Below, piece by piece: positions 1-8,267 of a stretch of 64,000 nucleotides of DNA; position 1 is the stretch's first letter, and the number at the start of each line of letters is the position of its first letter. Under the pieces are notes generated by a model, which saw nothing but the letters and a program-made list of their open reading frames with translations, was not told the DNA's origin and did no database searches. Source of the stretch: Pseudomonadales bacterium (GTDB lineage: Bacteria > Pseudomonadota > Gammaproteobacteria > Pseudomonadales > UBA7239); contig JAWLAB010000003.1 in the NCBI GenBank assembly GCA_041395665.1, positions 248,001 to 312,000 of the forward strand. The letters are read 5' to 3'. The translations under genes and the position numbers were made by a program.

Positions 1-80
1 TCCTCAACAAACTGCTAAAATATGCGCCCAGTATATATTTGTTTATTCCGCCTGAGTTTTATTTATAGGAGCAACTAGGC

Positions 81-362
81 ATGTTAAAAGTCAATGAATA
101 CTTTGATGGGAAAGTAAAATCTATCGCGTTTCAAGGTGAAAAATTACCGGCAACTGTCGGCGTGATGGCGCCCGGTGATTACGAATTTGGCACCAGCCAA
201 AAAGAAGTCATGACGGTAGTGAGTGGCCAGTTAGTGGTAAAGCTCCCTGGCAATGAAACTTGGCAAACTTTCAATGCCGGTGACGCATTCGAAGTGGCAG
301 CCAATGTTAAATTTCAATTAAAAGTGGCTGCCGATACTGCTTATTTATGCACCTACGAGTAA
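81..362 (+). CDS. ppnP: pyrimidine/purine nucleoside phosphorylase PpnP
   Basis: A 93-residue single-domain cupin of the PpnP (YaiE, DUF1255) family, which phosphorolyses a broad range of nucleosides to free base and ribose-1-phosphate in the cytoplasm. The family start MLKVNEYFDGKVKSI and the core GVMAPGDYEFGT and MTVVSGQL are visible, and the length is that of the family. An AGGAG about 10 nt before the ATG supports the start. The 80 bases upstream are AT-rich and hold no other gene. It faces fabG, with the two stop codons 10 nt apart. It sits where acpP often lies in related clusters, so it may be a local insertion. Confidence 0.93.
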   Translation: MLKVNEYFDGKVKSIAFQGEKLPATVGVMAPGDYEFGTSQKEVMTVVSGQLVVKLPGNETWQTFNAGDAFEVAANVKFQLKVAADTAYLCTYE

Positions 363-379
363 GCCTTGCGGCTTAACTC
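357..379. terminator. hairpin between convergent ppnP and fabG
   Basis: The stem TAAGCC / GGCTTA with a TTGC loop, extended by GAG / CTC around one bulged base, spans the stop codons of both convergent genes. There is no good T-tract on either strand, so it is only a candidate bidirectional terminator. Confidence 0.35.
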
Positions 380-1116
380 ATGTACATCCCGCCGTTGACA
401 TGGATCGTCTCGCCGGTGATGTAGCCCGCAGGCTCTGAAGCCAAGAACGCCACGACCGCAGCAATTTCTTCTGGCTTACCCAAACGCGCCAGAGGAATCT
501 GATTCAACAGCATTTGTTTTTGCTCTTCCGGCAGCACATGCGTCATGTCGGTGTCGATAAATCCGGGGGCAACGGTGTTCACCGTGATATTGCGCGAACC
601 AATTTCACGCGCTAATGCACGCGCAAAACCTGCCACACCTGCTTTAGTCGCCGCGTAGTTACTCTGACCCGCATTACCCATCTCACCGACAACGGAACTT
701 ATATTAATGATGCGTCCCCAGCGCGCTTTTGTCATGCCGCGCAAACACGCGCGCGACAAACGAAACACTGAAGTCAAATTTGTGGCGATAACATCGTCCC
801 ACTCTTCATCTTTCATACGCATCAAAATATTGTCTTTGGTGATGCCTGCGTTATTCACCAAAATATCAATATTGCCAAACTGTTCATTGATGGATTTGAT
901 CGCTGCTTCAACGGAATTAGCATCCGTGACATTCAACACGACGCCATCACCTTTATAAACTTCAGCTTTCAGACGCTCTGCAATTGCGGCAGCACCAGAT
1001 GCGCTCGTCGCAGTACCGATAACAGTAGCGCCCATTTTTGCCAAAGCTTCAGCAATCGCGCGGCCAATACCACGGCTTGCGCCTGTCACCAATGCTACTT
1101 TTCCTTCAATACTCAT
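373..1116 (-). CDS. fabG: 3-oxoacyl-[acyl-carrier-protein] reductase FabG
   Basis: NADPH-dependent reductase of the fatty acid elongation cycle, reducing 3-ketoacyl-ACP to 3-hydroxyacyl-ACP in the cytoplasm. It is a classical short-chain dehydrogenase of 247 residues. It has the cofactor motif VTGASRGIG near residue 10, NNAG near 90, the catalytic Ser in INISSVVG, the YxxxK pair in NYAATKAG, and a C-terminal GGMYMS like E. coli FabG. It follows fabD by 24 nt in the same direction, consistent with one transcript from yceD onward. SDRs are easily confused, but the setting beside fabD and plsX makes FabG the firm choice. Confidence 0.95.
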   Translation of the reverse strand: MSIEGKVALVTGASRGIGRAIAEALAKMGATVIGTATSASGAAAIAERLKAEVYKGDGVVLNVTDANSVEAAIKSINEQFGNIDILVNNAGITKDNILMRMKDEEWDDVIATNLTSVFRLSRACLRGMTKARWGRIINISSVVGEMGNAGQSNYAATKAGVAGFARALAREIGSRNITVNTVAPGFIDTDMTHVLPEEQKQMLLNQIPLARLGKPEEIAAVVAFLASEPAGYITGETIHVNGGMYMS

Positions 1117-1140
1117 TTCAAAATCCTCGTTAAATACTCA

Positions 1141-2076
1141 TTAAATTTCGAGCAGTGCTTTTTCTAAACCGGCAATGTCTTCAATGCCAAATGCTGTCAT
1201 GTCTTTTTCGATGCGAGTGCAAAGACCGCAAAGCACTTTGCCAGCACCACATTCCACCACTTTTTGAATGCCTGCGTTAACTAATGCTTTCACGCAATCC
1301 ACCCACAATACTGGATGATCAATTTGTTGAATCATCAATGCTTTAATCGCTTCAGGATCAGCAGCAGTTTTTGCATTGACATTGTGAACAACGGGAATAC
1401 TTGGTGCACGAAAAACTGTGGCGGCAATATGCTTTGCCATATTTTCTGCGGCAGGTTTCATCAAGGAAGTATGGAAAGGTGCGCTGACAGGCAGTGGTAG
1501 TACGCGTTTTGCACCAGCCGCCTTTAACAATTCAGAGGCTTTATCCACTGCCGCCACTTGACCGGCAATAACCACTTGCCCCGGCGAATTAAAATTCACC
1601 GCTTCCACTACGCCAACATCCGAGGCTTCTTTGCAAATCGATAAAATCTTTTCATCGTCGACATTCAAAACCGCCGCCATGCTGCCTTCACCTTTAGGCA
1701 CAGCCGTTTGCATGTAAGCACCGCGTTTACGCACCAAATCTACTGCATCGCCAAACGCTAAAACATCCGCACACACCAGAGCCGACCACTCACCCAAACT
1801 ATGCCCTGCTAATAGAGCTGGCTTTTTGCCCTGCTTTTCTTGCCACACGCGCCACAACGCGACACTGGATGTCAGCAACAACGGCTGCGTAGTTTCCGTA
1901 GCATTTAATTGCTCTTGCTCGCCGTTTTGGCAGAGATTCCATAAGTCATAGCCCAACACTTCAGAGGCTTCGGCAAAAGTTTTTTGTACGATAGGAAATG
2001 CTGCTGCCATTTCAGACAACATACCCACTTTTTGTGAGCCCTGCCCAGAAAAAACAAATGCCAACGGTTTACTCAT
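1141..2076 (-). CDS. fabD: malonyl CoA-acyl carrier protein transacylase FabD
   Basis: Moves the malonyl group from malonyl-CoA to ACP, supplying extender units for type II fatty acid synthesis. The 311-residue protein opens with FVFSGQGSQKVGM and carries the nucleophile elbow GHSLGEW with the active Ser near residue 93. The conserved His of the catalytic pair is in APFHTSLM. Length and layout match the family throughout. It lies between plsX (48 nt upstream) and fabG in the conserved cluster order. Confidence 0.96.
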   Translation of the reverse strand: MSKPLAFVFSGQGSQKVGMLSEMAAAFPIVQKTFAEASEVLGYDLWNLCQNGEQEQLNATETTQPLLLTSSVALWRVWQEKQGKKPALLAGHSLGEWSALVCADVLAFGDAVDLVRKRGAYMQTAVPKGEGSMAAVLNVDDEKILSICKEASDVGVVEAVNFNSPGQVVIAGQVAAVDKASELLKAAGAKRVLPLPVSAPFHTSLMKPAAENMAKHIAATVFRAPSIPVVHNVNAKTAADPEAIKALMIQQIDHPVLWVDCVKALVNAGIQKVVECGAGKVLCGLCTRIEKDMTAFGIEDIAGLEKALLEI

Positions 2077-2124
2077 GAATCCCCCTTGTTTAAAACCACT
2101 GTTTCAAAATACCGTTTCAAAGAA

Positions 2125-3135
2125 TTACTTCAAAGAAAGTTTTTGCAAAGTCTCGCCAATTTTGTGTGGAATTTTTTCTTTTGCTTCTAGACTTGCCACT
2201 TCAATCGCATGAAAAAAAGCATTGGCATCTGCCCCACCATGACTTTTGACTAAAGTAGAAGTAAAGCCCAAAAAACTGGCACCATTATAGCGCGATGGGT
2301 TAATGCTCGAACGAAAGGCACTCAAAACCGGCGCGACTAAAACACCCAACACGCGGTAAATCCATTTGCGCTTGAACGCTTGCGACAAATACTGGCGAAT
2401 TAAACGCGCTGCGCCTTCGCTAGCTTTCAACGCGACATTACCAACAAAGCCATCGCAAACCACGACATCCACTTGATCAGAAAAAATTTGGTCTGCTTCG
2501 ATAAAACCCGTGTAATGCAATGCAGTATCGGCTTGCAACAATGTTGCAGCTTGCTGCACTTGTTCATTGCCTTTGATGTCTTCCACGCCAATATTCAGCA
2601 AGCCAACACGCGGTTGTGTTCTGCCCAAAACAGCAGAAGCCAATACCGAACCCATGATGGCAAATTGATGCAGGTTCTCAGCGCCCACTTCAACATTGGC
2701 ACCGACATCCAACAAATACGCTTTGCCATTCACCGTAGGAATCGGCGCACAAATCGCAGGGCGATCAATACCAGCAAAGCGTTCGAGTAAATGATGCCCA
2801 ATCACTAACATCGCGCCGGTATTGCCGGCACTGACAAACGCTTGCACTTCACCTTCAGCGAGCAATTGAATACCGCGATACAACGAAGAATCTTTTTTAT
2901 TGCGCAGTGCTTGCAGAGGCTTGTCATTCATCGACACCGTTTGCGTAGTGTGAACAATGCGCAAGCGCGTGTTGTCATTGTGTTGTAGTTTAGCTAATTC
3001 TTTTTGGATGGCTTCGTTGTCGCCGAGCAACAACAAATTGATATCTGACAGAAACGACAATGCCCGCACACTGGCGGGCACTGTGACGCGAGGACCAAAA
3101 TCCCCGCTCATGGCGTCAATAGCAATTGTGATCAT
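2125..3135 (-). CDS. plsX: phosphate acyltransferase PlsX
   Basis: Makes acyl-phosphate from acyl-ACP for glycerol-3-phosphate acylation by PlsY, the first committed steps of phospholipid synthesis, as a peripheral membrane enzyme. The 336-residue protein starts with the family signature ITIAIDAMSGDFGP and contains SAGNTGAML, LLNIGVED, CDGFVGNVALK and the C-terminal SHGGADANAF. It sits between rpmF and fabD, the standard gammaproteobacterial order. Confidence 0.96.
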   Translation of the reverse strand: MITIAIDAMSGDFGPRVTVPASVRALSFLSDINLLLLGDNEAIQKELAKLQHNDNTRLRIVHTTQTVSMNDKPLQALRNKKDSSLYRGIQLLAEGEVQAFVSAGNTGAMLVIGHHLLERFAGIDRPAICAPIPTVNGKAYLLDVGANVEVGAENLHQFAIMGSVLASAVLGRTQPRVGLLNIGVEDIKGNEQVQQAATLLQADTALHYTGFIEADQIFSDQVDVVVCDGFVGNVALKASEGAARLIRQYLSQAFKRKWIYRVLGVLVAPVLSAFRSSINPSRYNGASFLGFTSTLVKSHGGADANAFFHAIEVASLEAKEKIPHKIGETLQKLSLK

Positions 3136-3184
3136 CAGGTGTTAGCAACTTTGCCAAGCAACTGGTGCACAACTGCACATGATT

Positions 3185-3364
3185 TTATTCGCCAGCGTTT
3201 TCAACCACTTTGCGACCGCGGTAGAAACCGTCCGCAGTCATGTGGTGACGCAGATGCTTTTCACCGGTTACTGAATCTACTGACAGCGTGCTAGCAGTCA
3301 AAGCATCATGTGAACGACGCATGCCACGGCGTGAACGAGATTTACGGCTTTTTTGTACGGCCAT
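3185..3364 (-). CDS. rpmF: 50S ribosomal protein L32
   Basis: A 59-residue basic protein beginning MAVQKSRKSRSRRGMRRSHD, the hallmark N-terminus of bacterial L32 (zinc-free form; no CxxC pairs are seen). It ends in GRKVVENAGE. It lies between yceD and plsX, its usual neighbours, and is probably cotranscribed with the fatty acid genes, which links ribosome and membrane synthesis. Confidence 0.96.
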   Translation of the reverse strand: MAVQKSRKSRSRRGMRRSHDALTASTLSVDSVTGEKHLRHHMTADGFYRGRKVVENAGE

Positions 3365-3418
3365 TGTTTGGAACTCCTACCTAAATAATGTTTTGCTTGG
3401 CAATTCATGGAAACGCCA

Positions 3419-3966
3419 CTAAGACGTTTTGTTTCCGTCCGTTTTCAAGTTTGCCAGCACCTGAAACGGATTGGGGGATTTCTCTGCCTCTGATGCTTCC
3501 GCCAGAAGTTCTTCAAACTGTTGCCGATTTCACACACGCCTTTTTCATGCGTTGCCACAATCGGCAGCGCCAATAACAACCCGTCTTCTACGGTTGCCAG
3601 CACATCCAACACATCGTTTTCCATCAGCACTGGATCCAATGAACGCGACAACTGCGCCGCCTGCTCATCACTCCATACCAAGGCCAAACTTGTGTCCGCT
3701 TGAACGGCTACATCAACCTGCTCTAAGCAGCGCTGACACACCAAAGGCAATACCGCTGTGACCGTACCATGTATCACTTTGCGGGATTGCTCATCCAACG
3801 AAAACTGCCAATCCACTTGCGCTTGACCGTTTTGGTGACACAACTGATCGCCCAAACGATGTAACTGCGCAAACGATGCACTACCTGACAGATGCCCGCC
3901 CTGCTGACAAAGCTTCACCGCGTCAACATGGTGTGGCAATGGCGAGCTGGCAGATGCACTGTGCAT
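3419..3966 (-). CDS. yceD: YceD family protein (DUF177), C-terminus frameshifted
   Basis: YceD (DUF177) is a small conserved protein encoded upstream of rpmF and implicated by genetics in large-ribosomal-subunit or rRNA maturation. The frame from 3966 shows the CxxC pair in LVCQRCLEQ and the acidic stretch VEDGLLLALPIV typical of the family. It then runs into unrelated residues and stops at 3445. In the next frame the expected family ending reappears (EELLAEASEAEKSPNPFQVL, then ANLK) and stops at 3419. One missing base in the AAA run at 3528-3530 explains the break. The corrected protein is about 182 residues. A homopolymer sequence error is more likely than a real mutation because everything else is intact. 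Confidence 0.85.
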
Positions 3967-4026
3967 AGGCGGCGCATTCTATGGATAGATCATTGATATG
4001 TCAAAGAAATTGCCGCGAAATGCAGG

Positions 4027-5937
4027 CTAAATCTCGATCTGCGTACCCATTTCCACCACGCGGTTAGGCGGGATATTGAAATAGGTAGTAGCTGGCATCG
4101 CGTTGCGTGTCATCACTGCAAAAATCTTATCCAAAACCCAAGACATTCCTGAATCCTTGCTAGGAATCAAATGCTCACGCGACAGGAAAAAAGTCGTCTC
4201 CATAAGATTAAAGTTCACGCCAAACGGTTCACAATCTTCCAGTAATTGAGGGATATTGGGGCTCTCTTGAAAACCGTAAGAGCCGCGCACAACAAAGAAT
4301 CCCGGCGCAAGATCTTCCACATGGATACGGTCACCCTGCGGCACAAAGGGGATTTCCTGCGTCTCTATCGTCAGAAAAACAACGCGTTCGTGTAGCACCT
4401 TGTTGTGCTTTAAGTTATGCAACAAGGCATGAGGCACTCGATTCAGCGAGCTCGTCATAAAAACGGCCGTTCCTGGGACAGTAACCGGCTCACTGACTTT
4501 AATATCTTCCAAGAAAGGACGAAGCGGTTCACTTTCTCTGCCCAAAGCATCAGAAAGAAAGCGTCGACCTTTTCGCCAGGTAAACATCAGCAGCATCATG
4601 CTGCCTGCAACAAGTAGCGAGAACCAACCACCTTCAGGAATTTTCAAGACATTCGGGAATAAGAATAGTGTATCAATGGTAAATAGCACTACGCCTATGA
4701 CCACAACACTCCACAGTGGCCAACGCCACAAACGATGTGCCACAAAGCAGGCCAGAATCGTATCGACCATCATGCCCATCGTCACCGAAATGCCGTAAGC
4801 ACCTGCGATATTGCCCGAGTTGCGAAAGCCGAGTATCAACAAGATCACTGCTATCATCAAAAACCAGTTCATCATAGGGATGTAGATTTGGCCAATTTCT
4901 TTGGATGATGTATGTGCAATGCGCATACGAGGCCAGAAACCCATTTGAACCGCCTGACGCGTAACAGAAAACACGCCAGAAATAACGGCTTGCGATGCAA
5001 TAACGGTGGCACAAGTAGCAAGCAGCAACAGAGGCCACAAGAACCAATCTGGTGCCAATAAATAGAATGGATTTTCAATTGCTTGTGGATTGGTTAATAG
5101 CAGCGCACCCTGTCCTAAATAGTTCAAAGTCAGCGCAGGCAACACAAAACGCAACCAAGCCACTTGAATAGGCTTCCTACCAAAGTGCCCCATATCGGCA
5201 TACAGTGCCTCCGCCCCTGTAACAGCCAGAACGACCGCGCCAAATGCCAAAAGACTACCCAAACCGTGCTCGCTAAAAAACTTCGCGGCATACCAAGGAT
5301 TGAGTGCCTCCAAGACAGCCGGGTATTTAATGACATTGATGATGCCAAGCACTGCCAATACCGAAAACCATATCAACATAACAGGGCCAAATAACGCACC
5401 AACGCGCGCTGTACCTTTGCGTTGAAACAGGAATAAGGCCACGAGAATTGAAATAGCAAGAGGGATAGTGACATGGTGCAAACTTGGTGCCACGACCTTC
5501 AAACCTTCCACCGCCGACAACACTGAAATGGCTGGTGTGATAACGCCATCACCATAAAACAGGCTAGCGCCACAGATACCCGTTAATGCCAAAACACCTT
5601 TCAGCTTTTCACTTTTTACGCCTGTGCTGCGTGACAAAGCGAGCAGCGCGAGGATACCGCCTTCACCGTGGTTATCGGCGCGCATGATGAACAAAACATA
5701 TTTGACGGTAACAACGAGCACCAAAGCCCAAAACACCAGAGACAGTACGCCCATGATGTTGTCAGGAGTCAGTGCTACAGGATGATGCCCGACAAAGCAC
5801 TCCCGCAAGGTATATAACGGACTAGTACCGATATCACCGTAAACAACGCCCAAAGCAGCCAGCGCCAATGTGCGCATTGAATTCGGTGTAGAAGTGCTCG
5901 ACATACCAGCCCGCCTGTACGGTGAAGGGGGGGGCAT
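4027..5937 (-). CDS. kup: low-affinity potassium transporter Kup
   Basis: Proton-coupled K+ uptake protein of the KUP/HAK/KT family in the inner membrane. The 636-residue protein has the signature GVVYGDIGTSPLYTLREC near residue 33, SLFYGDGVITPAISVLSAVEG near 150 (all hydrophobic blocks following), about 12 membrane segments up to residue 460, and a soluble C-terminal domain ending in RVVEMGTQIEI. Two starts are possible: the ATG at 5937 or the one 11 codons later at 5904. Homologues usually start close to the second, and neither has a strong ribosome site. It is divergent from the cytochrome gene, only 47 nt away. Confidence 0.94.
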   Translation of the reverse strand: MPPPSPYRRAGMSSTSTPNSMRTLALAALGVVYGDIGTSPLYTLRECFVGHHPVALTPDNIMGVLSLVFWALVLVVTVKYVLFIMRADNHGEGGILALLALSRSTGVKSEKLKGVLALTGICGASLFYGDGVITPAISVLSAVEGLKVVAPSLHHVTIPLAISILVALFLFQRKGTARVGALFGPVMLIWFSVLAVLGIINVIKYPAVLEALNPWYAAKFFSEHGLGSLLAFGAVVLAVTGAEALYADMGHFGRKPIQVAWLRFVLPALTLNYLGQGALLLTNPQAIENPFYLLAPDWFLWPLLLLATCATVIASQAVISGVFSVTRQAVQMGFWPRMRIAHTSSKEIGQIYIPMMNWFLMIAVILLILGFRNSGNIAGAYGISVTMGMMVDTILACFVAHRLWRWPLWSVVVIGVVLFTIDTLFLFPNVLKIPEGGWFSLLVAGSMMLLMFTWRKGRRFLSDALGRESEPLRPFLEDIKVSEPVTVPGTAVFMTSSLNRVPHALLHNLKHNKVLHERVVFLTIETQEIPFVPQGDRIHVEDLAPGFFVVRGSYGFQESPNIPQLLEDCEPFGVNFNLMETTFFLSREHLIPSKDSGMSWVLDKIFAVMTRNAMPATTYFNIPPNRVVEMGTQIEI

Positions 5938-5984
5938 CCTAGCATGCGCTATACTGGCGGACTACCGAAAATAACGACAAAAAC

Positions 5985-8267
5985 ATGTTGCGCTTCCTTG
6001 TCTTTTTTGCTGTTTTTTTTGCCTTGTTAGGCTGTGAAAAAAAACCATCAGAACCGCCAGTTAACATCACAAGCACGGCTTCAACCTCTCAGGAAAAGCA
6101 CCGCGCAGCAGCCACTTATGTCGGCAGCGAGCAATGCCAATCCTGTCACGCAACTGAACAGCAACAGTGGCAGAACTCCGATCACCACAAAGCCATGATG
6201 CTCGCTGATAAGAACAGCGTACTCGGCGATTTCTCCGCGCCACCACTGAAACACCATCAACAAAAAACTTCCTTTAACGCGACCGACAATCAGTACACGA
6301 TCAGCACCGATCAAGGCACACCTTCCGCTGCAACCGTAAACCTGCAATACACTTTTGGCGTTTTCCCGTTACAGCAATACCTCACAGCTTTGCCTGATGG
6401 TCGCTGGCAGAGCCTGCCATTTGCGTGGGACTCACGCCCTGTTAATGAAGGTGGCCAGCAATGGTTTCACCTCTACGCCAATGAGCCCATTACACCCAAC
6501 GATGTTTTGCATTGGCGTTCGCCCTCTCACAATGCCAATCACATGTGCATTGAATGTCACAACACGGATTTCAAAAAAAACTTTCAGCCTGATAACAATG
6601 CATTTCAATCCACTTGGCTGGAAACCGGTGTAGGCTGTGAATCTTGTCACGGCCCTGGCTCCAAACATATCGCGTGGGCAAAAAATCCAAACAATTCTCA
6701 AGAAAAAAATAAAGGTTGGGATATCACACTCACCTCAGGCTCACCAGTATTATGGAAACCACAAACAGCGGCAGAAAAGCCGTCACGAAATGCTTCCGCT
6801 GACAGCACACAAATTGAACGCTGTGCGCAATGTCACAGCCGACGCAGTCGTATTGATACAAGCAACGACAAAGAAAAATTTCTCGATGCGTTTATGCCAG
6901 TTTTATTGGATGAATCACTGTATTTCCCAGACGGACAAATCCAAGACGAAGTCTATGAATACGGATCATTCTTACAAAGCAAAATGGCGCAGCACGGTGT
7001 CACTTGCAGTAACTGCCACAACCCACACAGTGGCAAGGTAAAAATTGAAGGCAATGGCTTATGTTTGCAATGCCACAGCACCGAATACGACAAACCCAAA
7101 CACACGATGCACCCACCCAATACCGCAGGCAGTTTGTGCGTGAACTGTCATATGCCTGAGCGCACTTACATGACTGTTGATGCGCGCCGCGATCACAGTA
7201 TGCGTATTCCGCGCCCAGATTTAACCGAAAGTCTCGGTACACCTAACGCCTGCAACAACTGCCACAGCGATAAATCTGCCGCATGGGCAACAAAAGCGAT
7301 TGATAAAAATACGGATAAAGATTGGCAAACGCCTCATTACGGTAGCGTCATCGCACAGGCGCGCGCAGCAATGCCATCCTCCTACAATGCACTGGTCGAT
7401 TTGATTAAAGATGAATCACAGCCTGCCATCGTGCGAGCTACCACTATCAATTTGCTGCCCAATTTTCCAACGCGAGATTATTTACCGCTAGTCATCAATT
7501 CACTAAAAAGTAACGATGATCTAATAAAACTCGGCGCATTGCGCGCAGCAGAAACACTGCCGCCCGATCAGCAATCTTCACTATTGCCTTTACTGGATGA
7601 CGACACAAAAGCGATTCGCATTGAAGCTGCACGCTTACTAGCAGGAAATCCTCTTGTGCAAGACAGCACGCGCTTTGCTAATGCGCGACAGGAATATATC
7701 GACAGCCAAAATATTGACGCCGATCGCGCACCAGCATTGACTAACTTAGCCAGTCTCGCCATGCGCGAACAGCGCATAGCCGATGCAGAAACCTTGCTGA
7801 AAACAGCGATACAGCGAGAGCCTTACTACATTCCTGCATCTGCCAATTTGGCTGATTTATATCGCGCACTGCAACGCGAAACCGATGCCGAGCGCGTATT
7901 AAAAAAAGCAATGCAACTTGCGCCTAACAATACCGATTTAATGATGTCTTACGCCTTGTGGTCCGTGCGTAACGGCAAACTGGACGAGGCCGTTACGCAA
8001 CTACAAAAAGCCACGCAGCAATCTGAAAACCCTCGCCTCTACTATCTTTACGCATTGGCCTTACAACAAAAAGGCAAAGTAGAAGAAGCGATGCGTGTTT
8101 TGGATAAAGCAGCCGCCCTACCCACCTACAGTCGCGATGTGCAGCTGGCGCGTGTAACGATGGCAATCGACAGCAAACAATACGAGAAAGCCAATAATTA
8201 CTTAAAAGCGTGGCAGCAGTTGGATCCACTAGATCCAGCAGTGTTGGAAATGACAAGAAAACGTTGA
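5985..8267 (+). CDS. octaheme c-type cytochrome lipoprotein with TPR domain
   Basis: A 760-residue exported protein. It has a lipoprotein signal peptide with lipobox LLGC (Cys17), then eight CxxCH haem-binding motifs at about residues 51, 188, 218, 280, 341, 360, 385 and 423 (CQSCH, CIECH, CESCH, CAQCH, CSNCH, CLQCH, CVNCH, CNNCH). A HEAT-like stretch follows (about 465-570), then tetratricopeptide repeats to the end (about 580-760). This architecture is typical of periplasmic or outer-membrane multihaem electron carriers of the cytochrome c554/doubled-CxxCH type. The redox partner and substrate cannot be read from the sequence. It has no partner genes beside it: kup is divergent and the wbpM-like gene is convergent, with stops abutting. 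Confidence 0.85.
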   Translation: MLRFLVFFAVFFALLGCEKKPSEPPVNITSTASTSQEKHRAAATYVGSEQCQSCHATEQQQWQNSDHHKAMMLADKNSVLGDFSAPPLKHHQQKTSFNATDNQYTISTDQGTPSAATVNLQYTFGVFPLQQYLTALPDGRWQSLPFAWDSRPVNEGGQQWFHLYANEPITPNDVLHWRSPSHNANHMCIECHNTDFKKNFQPDNNAFQSTWLETGVGCESCHGPGSKHIAWAKNPNNSQEKNKGWDITLTSGSPVLWKPQTAAEKPSRNASADSTQIERCAQCHSRRSRIDTSNDKEKFLDAFMPVLLDESLYFPDGQIQDEVYEYGSFLQSKMAQHGVTCSNCHNPHSGKVKIEGNGLCLQCHSTEYDKPKHTMHPPNTAGSLCVNCHMPERTYMTVDARRDHSMRIPRPDLTESLGTPNACNNCHSDKSAAWATKAIDKNTDKDWQTPHYGSVIAQARAAMPSSYNALVDLIKDESQPAIVRATTINLLPNFPTRDYLPLVINSLKSNDDLIKLGALRAAETLPPDQQSSLLPLLDDDTKAIRIEAARLLAGNPLVQDSTRFANARQEYIDSQNIDADRAPALTNLASLAMREQRIADAETLLKTAIQREPYYIPASANLADLYRALQRETDAERVLKKAMQLAPNNTDLMMSYALWSVRNGKLDEAVTQLQKATQQSENPRLYYLYALALQQKGKVEEAMRVLDKAAALPTYSRDVQLARVTMAIDSKQYEKANNYLKAWQQLDPLDPAVLEMTRKR

